Below are positions 25,414-35,200 of a DNA stretch of 64,000 nucleotides, in pieces. Where the stretch lies: NCBI RefSeq assembly GCF_020731285.1, contig NZ_JAJFOW010000003.1, positions 1 to 64,000 on the forward strand, given 5' to 3'. Position numbers and translations under genes: made by a program. The notes beneath the pieces were generated by a model. That model saw only the letters and a list, made by a program, of their open reading frames with translations. It had not been told where the DNA came from and did not search any database. Source of the DNA: Cohnella baijiui. GTDB taxonomy: Bacteria; Bacillota; Bacilli; Paenibacillales; Paenibacillaceae. How positions within the stretch are numbered: position 1 is the first letter of the stretch; every line of letters starts with the position of its first letter.

Positions 25414-26385
25414 ATGTGGATTCGACTGTTGCTGGCGGCAATCGTTTTTTGTATAGCCGCCGGATTTACAAACCCTATGGATGGGCAGCAACTGGTCATC
25501 AGCGGGGATTCCGACCGGATCAATCCGGAGTTGGGCGCTTATGTCGAGGATATAGTACCCGGCGATAAGCGCGAGTACACGGTTCACGTCACGAATCCCA
25601 CAGATGAGGAAATAACAGCGCTGCTCTATGCGGCCGATGCCATGCCCGCATTGGGCGGCGGTAAGGATTTTACTTTACCGAGCGATCCCGATACCGGTTC
25701 GGCTGCATGGTACAGGGCGCCGGATCGCAGTATAACCCTCAAGGCTGGCGAGACGCAAAGCTTTACAATGGAAATGCAGATACCTGATAGTGTGGAGCCG
25801 GGCCAGCACGTGTCCGTCATCGGCGTCTACGATCAAAGTATGAGGGAATCGGCGGCACGTAAAATCGGGCTGCAGGTCGTCCTCAACTACAAGTTGGACG
25901 AAGCGAAGCCTCCTGAGGCTGTCCCGCACGCAGCCGTATACACGCTGGAGAACGGAAAAGCGAGCCTGACGATTTTGCTGGTCAATGAAGGCGAAAGCTT
26001 GTCCGAACCGGAGATCGAGGTGCAGCTCAAACAGCAGGACGATGTCAGCGAGCTTTTGTTTGAAAGGAAATCAACGGTTGATTCCATTTATGCAGGCACG
26101 GTCGCACAGTACATGGCGGAGCTAAACAGGCCGCTTTCTCCCGGTTCTTACATGGTGGAAGTGAAGACTACGCTGGGTAACCGTACAGAACAGAAGGAAT
26201 TCCCTTTTGAAGTAACGGACGGTCGGACTATGCCATCAGGAACCGTGATTCAGGCTACTGGGGACGGTTCTCCGCTTCATGAAGGTTCATTTGGACTGCG
26301 CCCATCCTGCGTCTACGGGAGCTTGCTGCTGATTCTTGTCATCGTCGTTGTTGTTATAAGAAGAAGGGCTTCACGCACGGAATAA
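25414..26385 (+). CDS. DUF916-like (WxL-interacting type) surface protein
   Basis: 323 residues. Signal peptide near 1-22, then two Ig-like beta domains; the second strand set includes ELGAYVEDIVPGDKREYTVHV, typical of DUF916 proteins that bind WxL-domain surface proteins in Gram-positives. A C-terminal membrane helix (SLLLILVIVVVVI, about 300-315) ends in RRRASRTE, anchoring it in the membrane with the domains outside. AAAGGAG precedes the ATG. It follows the pseudopilin-like genes and precedes large secreted proteins, so it may hold them at the surface. No WxL gene is recognised in the window. Confidence 0.7.
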   Translation: MWIRLLLAAIVFCIAAGFTNPMDGQQLVISGDSDRINPELGAYVEDIVPGDKREYTVHVTNPTDEEITALLYAADAMPALGGGKDFTLPSDPDTGSAAWYRAPDRSITLKAGETQSFTMEMQIPDSVEPGQHVSVIGVYDQSMRESAARKIGLQVVLNYKLDEAKPPEAVPHAAVYTLENGKASLTILLVNEGESLSEPEIEVQLKQQDDVSELLFERKSTVDSIYAGTVAQYMAELNRPLSPGSYMVEVKTTLGNRTEQKEFPFEVTDGRTMPSGTVIQATGDGSPLHEGSFGLRPSCVYGSLLLILVIVVVVIRRRASRTE

Positions 26386-26511
26386 CGAGCGGCTCCTGGT
26401 TCCTGCTGAGGAGAGGCTACCGGACAGTGGACAGGCAACAGAATCGGCACTATGATGTAGGCAACAGAAAGTTTTTCCAGTTTCGCACATTTTCTTTAGG
26501 GAGTGAGGCAT

Positions 26512-27624
26512 TTGAAAAGAAGGTTAGTATCCCTCCTCATTGTGACACTTTTCGGAAGTATATTCAGTTTGACGGCAAGCGCAGCCAGTAAACCGCCAAC
26601 CTTTGTCAGCGTCGTCATGGACGGCCAAAAAATCTGGTTTCCAGACGCGCAGGCGTTTATTGATGAGAACGGGCGAACACTCGTCCCGGTACGCTTTGTC
26701 GCCGAATCGCTCGGAGCGAAAGTCGGCTGGGAATCGAAAACACAAACGGTTCCGATTACGAGTGACGATCAATCTATCGTTCTGACGATTGACCAAAATG
26801 TTGTGCAGGTAGATGGCAAAGCGGTCACTTTGGATACGAAAGCCATCCTGAGCGGCGGTCGAACGTTTGTGCCGCTCCGTTTCGTCAGCGAGGTATTGGG
26901 TGCGAAGGTGGATTGGGACAATCCGACAGACACCGTGTTTATCAAGACCAGCGAAGATAGCACGGCGCAGACCGACCAATGGGGGCGCTTGATACGCACG
27001 ACCGACTTACCGAAGAATGCGAGCGATTATCCATACATTCTTGCGGACGTTCCGAACGAAATGTACGAGATGGGCTATCCATTTTCGCATCCAACAGACA
27101 GCAAAGTTTCATCCGTCCTCTATTCGACGAAGCCGGAATTCAACAAGAAGAACGTGGATATTTGGATGGGAAGACTGAAAGCATTCGGTGCGCTTTGGCT
27201 GAATGTAAATTACAACACGATTGATGACGCGTGGGCGCAGGCGGTTTTTGCTACCAAAATGCAAAACTCTGATGCCGAACTGAAGCATATTCGCCGCTAC
27301 GCAGAATGGGTCAAAGAGAACCAAATCCAGATGGAAGGCTATCTTGATCCCGAGCCATCCATGATTTATAAAGATGGGTTTGGCAACAACTTTGTGCGAT
27401 CCAAGTTCAGGATTAAATTCGTCTCGTACAAGGCAAGCAATGACTTGCTTTACGATGAGTGGTTCCCGAAAAAACAAACGTTTGAGAAAGGTGTTTGGTA
27501 CGAAGGCTACGCCGATATTTCTCTATCCACTAATGTAGGCGGCGATTGGGGAAGTACGTTGAAGGTCGATCCGAATGCAAGCTTGTTCCGCAATCATATC
27601 ATTAGAAAGGCGGACTCGAACTAG
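26512..27624 (+). CDS. Secreted protein with copper amine oxidase-N-like domains
   Basis: 370 residues from the TTG at 26512, which has AGGGAG eight bases upstream; the GTG at 26503 would sit on that site. A signal peptide (about 1-25) is followed by two copper-amine-oxidase-N-like units, each with GRTLVPVRFVAESLGAKV or GRTFVPLRFVSEVLGAKVDW, common cell-surface modules in Paenibacillaceae with no oxidase function. The C-terminal half (about 155-370) is an unknown domain with many Trp and Tyr residues. The gene ends one base before the next ATG, so they are co-expressed. Confidence 0.75.
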   Translation: MKRRLVSLLIVTLFGSIFSLTASAASKPPTFVSVVMDGQKIWFPDAQAFIDENGRTLVPVRFVAESLGAKVGWESKTQTVPITSDDQSIVLTIDQNVVQVDGKAVTLDTKAILSGGRTFVPLRFVSEVLGAKVDWDNPTDTVFIKTSEDSTAQTDQWGRLIRTTDLPKNASDYPYILADVPNEMYEMGYPFSHPTDSKVSSVLYSTKPEFNKKNVDIWMGRLKAFGALWLNVNYNTIDDAWAQAVFATKMQNSDAELKHIRRYAEWVKENQIQMEGYLDPEPSMIYKDGFGNNFVRSKFRIKFVSYKASNDLLYDEWFPKKQTFEKGVWYEGYADISLSTNVGGDWGSTLKVDPNASLFRNHIIRKADSN

Positions 27625-30600
27625 ATGCGCAAACCTAAATTCATACGAATCACGTTGAGCATGCTGCTGGCATGCTCTTTTTTATTGTCGTGCTTTCCGT
27701 TTCTTACGAATGCCGCGACACCGGCTGTCCGGGTAGATGAGGGTAAGATCAAATTTGAAATCACCAGCACAGCAGCAACCTCGTCCATCCGCTACAGAAC
27801 GGTAGGTTGGACGGTGCGTCGTGACCAACTCTGCACGAATACATCATCTAAACAGTGCAGTGATCCGCGTAACGGCAGTCACGCATCATTTGTCAATCAA
27901 CAGGTGCGTCAAGTCGCGCAAAATCCGAACCCCCCAATTCCCGGAGAGCCGGTCACGACCTACTACGAAGTCAGTGAAGATTTAGTAACGGACGGCATGT
28001 GGCAAGCAGGCATGGGAGACATCAAGGACAACGACGACCTGTACTTGTACGCAATTATGGTATCCGTCGATGGCAATGGAAACGTGCGCAAAGGCCCATT
28101 TTACACGTTAGAAGGAATCAAGAACGCTGAACCTTGGGCGCACCCGGATGATCTCGATGATTACTTTGGGATTCACGTCCCCTATCGCAGCGCGAATTTT
28201 CCTGTCGATGTCGTTGCGAAAACCGTGGGAGGAACGATCCTCAAGCAGTCTGAGGTCACGTTCCATAAGGGCGACTACAAAGTCGGCGAGACGATCAACC
28301 ACGAGTTTCCTGCGACGATTGAGGATAACGGGAAAACGTACAGTATTGTCCGCTCCTACCTATCGCCGAAGAAGGACCTAACGCAGAAAAGCTGGTTGCA
28401 GGAAAATCCGGATACGAATCCGAAGGTGCGAACGCGAAGCTTCACGGTTGCGCTTGGCGGAACGGAAGTGATTGCCGAATACGCTGAAAATAACCCGGTA
28501 AAGGCGATCTATCAAAAGGAAGATGGTACGAAACTCAAGGAAGTCGACAAAGGCGTCTACGAGACTGGAGAGGAAGTGAACTATACGTTTGATCCGCAGC
28601 TCACATCTGGCGGCCAGACATATGAAATTGTTCGAACTTATATCACAAACAACAAGAAGCTGGATGAGAAGCTATTCATACAAGAAAAAGGCGACGCGAA
28701 GCTGCTCGAACGCTCCATCTTGGTTGGCTCTGGCGGCTCCAACTTCGTCGGCATCTATAAAATTCCTTCCCCGATTACCGTGACCTCTCGTATTGAGGCG
28801 CCAGATCACGTCGATGCTTCCGTCACCTCTGTGGATGGAAATTTTGTATTTGAAGCGAAGTCACCCGTGCCGCTCAAAACGTATGAGATCACAAAAATAG
28901 AGAACGCAACATTCGTTACGCCTAGCGATAAGTCTGGCTCACTCAGCGGGCTGACGGCAAGTAAATCGCTGCCGATCAAAATTCCATTCACATCCGGCTC
29001 CAGTATTACCGTCAAAATCACGGTCGTCGTAAAAGATGCTAATGGTAACAGCGGAGATTCCACCTCGGATCACACCGTACGCAAAGGCGACAATGACGGC
29101 GGCGATACCTCGTTACCTGGCACGAGCCAGCAAGTCGAGGCGATGGATGCCACGGCATCGGCGATCATAAAGGCGGATTCTCGTGGCGCAGAACGCTTTG
29201 ACGTTTTGAAGGGAATACCGACCTCAGAAAGCCTTTATGTTAACGCGAGCGCCAAAGTGTATTTGTATCGCAACACGTTCACAGAAGTGAAAGGCTCGAA
29301 ATCGTATCCGATTACAGTCAGCCGCACCTATACGCTGAGCTGGACAGAATATGTTCCCGGCCCGCCGGATAGCGAAGGTCATTCGACCACGGTTCCGGTA
29401 TCCCGATCCGACACGCAAACGGTCACCCAAAGCTACAGTGTGGAACGAAAGTACAGCTATTGGCTGGCAGACCGTTTGGAAGTGTACGGCTTACAGAAGG
29501 CGACAGTCGCTAACTATGCCCTGCCCTCCGGTTCGGTGATGCTGCAAGCAAACGGGTATTCCGCACCGTCTGTTTCCGCTACCCATGATGCAGCGGTCTC
29601 GTCCCATATTACGGACCCGGTGTATCGCAACGTTGTGCTTTCCGGTCAAGCGGTTTACGGCGGCTCCAGTAGACCTTCGCTTCCAAGCGAGAACTGGAAG
29701 TCAGAGGCTGAAAATGCGGTCGGGAAAATCAAGGTCAAGAATGACACGGTCGTCTTTAATGGACAAACGATCATGGACAATCGGACGGTGGAGGAAACGG
29801 CTCCTGCTCCGGGGGCGATTCCTGCATCTCCCATGATCGGTCAGGATGTTTTATATGGTTCGGGATTTGTCATCGATGCGACTAAAACGAACAAGGGGAG
29901 CCAGCCAAGCACGGGGACGATTTATTATACGCTGGTCAAGGGCATCGGAGGCGGGTCGAACCAAAGCTTCCCGATCAGCGGTATCAATCCGGTGACGGTG
30001 CATACCCCCGTCGTCAATCTGGCGTCTGTAGCCGACGATCAGGCGCATAATCAGAAAACGGTGCCGACAGCCGATCGTTCGGCGCTTATTCTGGATCGCC
30101 CCTTTACCGTGACGATTCCTACCAGCGGGCCGCACCGGGACATTACCGGCTACGGCAATCGAGACTATGCCAAATATGTGCGAGACAAGCAGGTAAGGTT
30201 CCCATTCGATGTATACAAGGCTGACCACGGAACGTTGATTCCGAAGGACACCTGGACTTCGATTCCTGTCGGCCAGCTTACAACCACTTTTTACATGCCC
30301 GTTTGGGTAGATGAGGGAAATTATGATGTACTGTTCCGCACGTTTGCCGAAAACAGTCCGGTTTCATTCACATCACAAAGTAATGCCAATTTGGACTTAA
30401 CTAATCATGTGGTGACGCAAGTTGTGGCGGTTGAGGTTATTGGCCGTCTGTTCGACTTCCGAATTACCGATATTTCCGACTACCAGTGGGAAAAGGTGTT
30501 CAGAACGGCGGCAGGCAGTGCGACGCCGACCGGAAATAGCTATTGGGTTGGCACAAAAGGGATCGACGGCGCGGCGCGCGGCAATACGGCCCCTTACGTG

Positions 30601-31458
30601 CTGCCGATTCGGCCCGGCAGTCACCCGGAGAGCGGAAAGAAAAATGTTGTCGTAAAAACAGGCTATCACTTCAAATTTGAGGTCAAAACGCTCGGCAACA
30701 TGTTCAGCGCGGGCGATGGCGTGAAGATTACGCCGACTTTTTACTTCGTTGACAAGCAGGGCAAAAACCGGCAACAGGTGGACTTGTACTATCATTCGGG
30801 AAACAAGCGGTTTATTCGGATCGGCTCCACAGAAGATACCGAGCGGCGGTTGGTGACGCTCGACACCCGCCTGCGCAATGTGTCGCAGCAGGAGCTAACC
30901 AACACAGCCAGTTCACTGTGGAAGCTGAATGGTTCCTCTGGCACTCAGACGTCGTATGTACAGCAGGTTTTGAAGGAAGCGGCGCAAAAGCGGATTTACG
31001 TCGGTGGCTACGACGGCATGCTGCTTCCTTCGCAGCTTCGGACGTTTATCGGCAGCATGCAGGTGCCGTCTGGCATTGATACTGCGCGGGCCAATGCCTC
31101 GGTGCAGCGCTGGTTTGGTGAGTATAGCCTTCCGGCTGCTCCCTATGCAGTGCCAGTAGGCTTCAATCTGGCCGAGTACGGACGTACCCACCGGCTGGAC
31201 GACAATGCGCCGATCTTCCTGCGTGACGGCTATATTGTAGTCAATTTTAACATCGAAACCATTCGCAATAAGGACATTGCTCACCCGCATTTGCAGTATA
31301 AAAATGCGCCGCTGGACAACCAGTGGCAGATGGAAGGTTTTCAGCGCAGTTTTGTCGATCCTTACGGGGGGATGTTCTCTTTGCTAGACGGGGACGTTGT
31401 GTTTTATCACGCCGACTTGTCTAGCTACGACGATTTTGGTACGGGCGGCACCCATTAA
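27625..31458 (+). CDS. Giant secreted protein with MucBP-like repeats
   Basis: 1277-residue exported protein. Signal peptide at about 1-31 (LLACSFLLSCFPFLTNA). Two MucBP-like units follow near 195-290 and 291-385, each with a pattern like VGETINHEF/TGEEVNYTF, then IVRTYI or IVRSYL. The remainder is a series of beta-rich segments with Thr/Ser/Gly-rich linkers and no LPXTG or C-terminal membrane anchor. Such proteins act as adhesins or pilus-tip-like factors. The ATG directly follows the preceding stop codon and there is only a weak site, so translation is probably coupled. Its size and its place after the Tad-like genes make it the best candidate for the recipient- or surface-binding component (inference). 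Confidence 0.75.
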   Translation: MRKPKFIRITLSMLLACSFLLSCFPFLTNAATPAVRVDEGKIKFEITSTAATSSIRYRTVGWTVRRDQLCTNTSSKQCSDPRNGSHASFVNQQVRQVAQNPNPPIPGEPVTTYYEVSEDLVTDGMWQAGMGDIKDNDDLYLYAIMVSVDGNGNVRKGPFYTLEGIKNAEPWAHPDDLDDYFGIHVPYRSANFPVDVVAKTVGGTILKQSEVTFHKGDYKVGETINHEFPATIEDNGKTYSIVRSYLSPKKDLTQKSWLQENPDTNPKVRTRSFTVALGGTEVIAEYAENNPVKAIYQKEDGTKLKEVDKGVYETGEEVNYTFDPQLTSGGQTYEIVRTYITNNKKLDEKLFIQEKGDAKLLERSILVGSGGSNFVGIYKIPSPITVTSRIEAPDHVDASVTSVDGNFVFEAKSPVPLKTYEITKIENATFVTPSDKSGSLSGLTASKSLPIKIPFTSGSSITVKITVVVKDANGNSGDSTSDHTVRKGDNDGGDTSLPGTSQQVEAMDATASAIIKADSRGAERFDVLKGIPTSESLYVNASAKVYLYRNTFTEVKGSKSYPITVSRTYTLSWTEYVPGPPDSEGHSTTVPVSRSDTQTVTQSYSVERKYSYWLADRLEVYGLQKATVANYALPSGSVMLQANGYSAPSVSATHDAAVSSHITDPVYRNVVLSGQAVYGGSSRPSLPSENWKSEAENAVGKIKVKNDTVVFNGQTIMDNRTVEETAPAPGAIPASPMIGQDVLYGSGFVIDATKTNKGSQPSTGTIYYTLVKGIGGGSNQSFPISGINPVTVHTPVVNLASVADDQAHNQKTVPTADRSALILDRPFTVTIPTSGPHRDITGYGNRDYAKYVRDKQVRFPFDVYKADHGTLIPKDTWTSIPVGQLTTTFYMPVWVDEGNYDVLFRTFAENSPVSFTSQSNANLDLTNHVVTQVVAVEVIGRLFDFRITDISDYQWEKVFRTAAGSATPTGNSYWVGTKGIDGAARGNTAPYVLPIRPGSHPESGKKNVVVKTGYHFKFEVKTLGNMFSAGDGVKITPTFYFVDKQGKNRQQVDLYYHSGNKRFIRIGSTEDTERRLVTLDTRLRNVSQQELTNTASSLWKLNGSSGTQTSYVQQVLKEAAQKRIYVGGYDGMLLPSQLRTFIGSMQVPSGIDTARANASVQRWFGEYSLPAAPYAVPVGFNLAEYGRTHRLDDNAPIFLRDGYIVVNFNIETIRNKDIAHPHLQYKNAPLDNQWQMEGFQRSFVDPYGGMFSLLDGDVVFYHADLSSYDDFGTGGTH

Positions 31459-31488
31459 AAACAGCATACCGTTTGGGAGGAAAAGAAC

Positions 31489-31977
31489 ATGATTGAGAAG
31501 CTGAAGATTGCCACATCTGAGGATGAGGCTTATTTTTATTCCGCCTCCATTGAGAAGGATACAGAACGCGGTTGTATTGGGCATGTGCGCGGTGATTTCG
31601 GCAAAGATGGGGAGGCATTCTGGGCGACTTGGTTCGAGCATATCTCTTCGTTGAAAACTCCTGATTTTCGGGAGGAGCTTGGAGCGGTCATTCAAGCGTT
31701 GACGGAACAGGGGCTGCTTCAAAACCGCAGTGGCATGCACGATTTTTGTATAAAACATCCAGAGGCCCGTCTACCAAACGCACGGCACAGCGATGTCTAT
31801 GGCTTTTGTTTACAGACGGCAAAGCATCGTTACTATCTGCGATGCTTTCCGCGTGCCGACGACTATAACTTCTATTTATATTGCTTCGCCCGGCCGGAGC
31901 GAATGAATGAATTGTCGTCGCCCCTCCATTCCCCTTCATTGGCACCACTAAAGCAGAAGTCTGAACTGGAACGATAG
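31489..31977 (+). CDS. Conserved ICE-type hypothetical protein
   Basis: 162-residue cytosolic protein with the patterns RGCIGHVRGDFG, EFWATWF-like FWATWFEH and YYLRCFPRADDYNFYLYCF. The layout resembles short accessory proteins that lie before the large methylase/helicase gene in Firmicutes conjugative elements, but I cannot name the domain. TTGGGAGGAAAAG precedes the ATG. It begins a unit of three genes ending with the giant protein at 39492. Confidence 0.7.
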   Translation: MIEKLKIATSEDEAYFYSASIEKDTERGCIGHVRGDFGKDGEAFWATWFEHISSLKTPDFREELGAVIQALTEQGLLQNRSGMHDFCIKHPEARLPNARHSDVYGFCLQTAKHRYYLRCFPRADDYNFYLYCFARPERMNELSSPLHSPSLAPLKQKSELER

Positions 31978-31991
31978 GAGGACGCAAATCT

Positions 31992-32258
31992 ATGAACGAT
32001 CTCGCCCGTTACCGGCTGCTGGCCGGCGTATCGGTTCCGCCTGCGGCGAAGCTGCTGTACAGTTATTTGCTGGATCGTGCAGGCGGACGAAACGGCACGG
32101 TATTGCTTTCATCCAGACGGCTTGCGGCAGAGGTGGGTCTTTCCACTTCTGCTGTCCGTCGCAACCTGCATCGGCTTCAGCAAAACGGACTTATCCGGCT
32201 CACGACCCGATATTCCGAGGAAGGCATCCGTCTGACGAACCAAATTACCTTCGCATGA
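31992..32258 (+). CDS. Helix-turn-helix protein
   Basis: 88 residues consisting almost only of a winged helix-turn-helix: LLYSYLLDRAGG, then RRLAAEVGLSTSAVRRNLHRLQQNGLI. This is the GntR/MarR-like or replication-initiator-like fold used by short regulators. Its TGA lies at the start of the next gene's ribosome site, so it is co-translated with the methylase/helicase. It may regulate the element or act as a DNA-binding partner of that enzyme. Confidence 0.8.
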   Translation: MNDLARYRLLAGVSVPPAAKLLYSYLLDRAGGRNGTVLLSSRRLAAEVGLSTSAVRRNLHRLQQNGLIRLTTRYSEEGIRLTNQITFA

Positions 32259-32271
32259 GGAGGTGCGCCCT

Positions 32272-35200
32272 TTGACAGCCAAGCTACAGCGAATCGCCGA
32301 GCTTGCCGCCAGTACGGCCCATGCGGTTTCGGATCACCCCGAGCGCTGGGCCGATTTTCTGCGGACGGCAGCCTGGAACTACAAGTATCCGTTTCAGGAT
32401 CAACTTTTGATCTACGCGCAGCGTCCCGATGCTACGGCCTGTGCTTCAATTGAAATCTGGAACAAGCGGTTGAACCGTTGGGTAAAGCGCGGCGCAAAAG
32501 GCATCGCGTTGATCGAGGATCGGGGCAGTCATTTGGGGCTGCGTCATGTCTTCGATGTGTCGGACACGCAGAGCCGAAGCCGACAACCGATCTCCCTGTG
32601 GCGTATGGAGGAGCCAGATACGGAGGCCGTCATCGAAACGCTGGAAAATGCGTTTGGCAGTGAACGAGGGCCTGGTATGGAGTTGGTTGACACGCTGTTG
32701 TCCGCTGCCCGAAACGCGGTGGAGGATCATAGCGTCGATTACGTGCGGATGCTGCTGGCCGAACGCGACAACAGCCTGCTGGAAGAACTGGATGAGCCGC
32801 ATGTGGAACTGTTGTTCAGGGAAGCCGCTCAACACGCGGTCACCTTTATGGCGCTGACACGCTGCGGTCTGGAACCCTCTCATTACATCAGCGTTGACGA
32901 TCTGTCCGGCGTCGGTTATTTCAATTCACTCCCTGCGCTGTCTCATTTGGGCGCGGCGATCAGCGACGTAGCGGAAACGATGCTGCGCGAGATTGAATCC
33001 ACCGTTCGGGCGATGCGCCGCGATGAGCAGCGAAAAAAAGAGCGACAGGCGAGTCGTACCGTTGCAAGGCCAGAATCCTTGCCGCAAAATGAAGCTAAAT
33101 TACGCGAAAGGATGATTGAGCATGGAACTGACCTACACGCCGAACGGGGATTACCTGCTGCCCGACCTGACGTTGACCGAACCGATGAGCATCGGGAAAT
33201 ATGGGATGTTGCGCAAGACGTTTCTCAAGGAGGAACGGAGGGGAGCCTACGCCCACCTGATGCTGTCGGAGCAACTGACCCGGCATCTGGCGGACATCGA
33301 CCGGACAGCGCGGGAGCAGATCGACCTGACGATGCAGGAACTGATCCGGCAGCACCCGGCCCCGGACAAGGCGACCGACCCGATGGGCTGGACGAGTCAC
33401 ATGAACAGCCTGAAACTACAGGCCGAGGAACTGATTCTCACGGAACTGATCTATCACTAAAATGGTACGACCGATCGACGGAAGACAGAAGTCTTCCGTT
33501 TTTTCATGACAAAGCGATCATCAACGATATGCTTCGCGCCGCGCCGCTTTCCGAGAGCAAGGCGGCTATCGAAGCCTTTTTTGATGTGAATAAGGAAGAT
33601 CGGGAACGGACGCTGTATATACGCAGTCTGTTCCCTCCGGGAATTACGGAGTTAACGCTAGATGATGACATAAAGGCCGGTTTTGAGCCGTACCGCAACG
33701 TACTGCATCTTTGGACGGGATCGGCGGAGCAGCGGACGGCGCAGAGCTTTTACGATTGGTCGGTGATTGCCGGGCATTTCGCCAGCATGATGATCCTTAA
33801 CGAGTTTGATCCTGCTCGTACGTCTGTGCCTTCTATTCAGCAGCAGACATTATGGATGAAGCAAGCGGAGGACGAAAAAGCCTCCGCTTTTTCACTTCCT
33901 CAAGCGGCCATCGACGCTGTTCTACAAGGTGGAAGTGGTTTTGAGAGCGGAAAGCTTCGCATCGCGCTATTTTTCCAACAGTCGTTATCGGCGCAGGAGA
34001 ACGCTGATTTTCTGAAACGGGAATATGGCACTGGCGGGCGCCTCCCTGCGCTGATCGGCACCGATATTCATGAAAATCACGATAGTAAGGGAATTACGCT
34101 GACACGCGGTTCCATTATGAACCCAGATGTTCGGGTTGTGTTGCCGTGGATCAAGGTGCAAAAGCGAATCGGCGAGCTGCTGGCAGCGGGCCGCTATCTA
34201 AACCGCCAGGAAGAAGAACGAATGCCTGCCTATGCCGAGCAGCAGGAGGAGAAGCGCAGGCAGCGCGCGGCGGAAAAGACGGAACACAATCTGCCGCTAT
34301 CGGAAGTGCAGCCGGATGAGTCGCAGCAAATACCCAACCGGGCTCGGGCGTACTATGCGTATACCGAGGGCAGCAAAGTTTTTATCAGTGCGGATGAATA
34401 CGAAATTGCGCAGATGGGGCCGCGAAAGGTTGTACTGCAGGACGTTCAATTTCCGTTATTCATGCAGGAAATGAATCGCCGGGATTTCGAGCGCATGCTG
34501 CGCGAGAATCCGCTGAACGATCATCTGATTTCCGGCCAGCAGGAATCGGATTCGGAACACACGGAATGGGATACGGAACTGGTGGACGAACCGGAGCAAG
34601 CGGCACATGATGAAGGTGAGGGATTGACTCCCTCTCCTCCTTCCGCTGCCCCCGAGCTTCGGCATGAATCGACTCCGGTTAGCAACTACCGGATCATGGA
34701 TAACGAATTGGGACATGGCGGCGCGAAAACCAAGTACAAATGGAATGTGGAAGCGATTCGGCTGCTCGGGCAACTGGAGAAGGATAACCGTCAGGCAGAT
34801 GCGGACGAGCAGGCCGTGCTTGCCCGTTATGTGGGCTGGGGCGGGATTCCGCAAGCATTTGATGATGGGAATTCGCAATGGGAAACCGAATATGCGGAGC
34901 TGCGAGATTTGCTGGACTCGGAGGAATATGCGTCCGCTCGCGCTTCTACGCTGAACGCTCATTACACCTCTCCAACCGTCATTAAGGCGATGTACGAATG
35001 CCTGGAGAGGATGGGCTTTCGTAGCGGTAATATTTTGGAGCCGTCTTGCGGCATCGGCAATTTTTTCGGTCTATTGCCGGAGTCCTTTCAGGACGCTCGG
35101 CTGTTTGGCGTGGAGCTGGACAGCATCACCGGGCGCATCGCGCGGCAGCTTTACCCGCAAGTATCGATTGCTGTCAGCGGCTACGAGCGGACCAGCTTGC

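Noticed and set aside
33095..33400. Minus-strand frame opposite tnpV
   Set aside because: No ribosome site; composition typical of an antisense shadow. The plus-strand tnpV explains the region.
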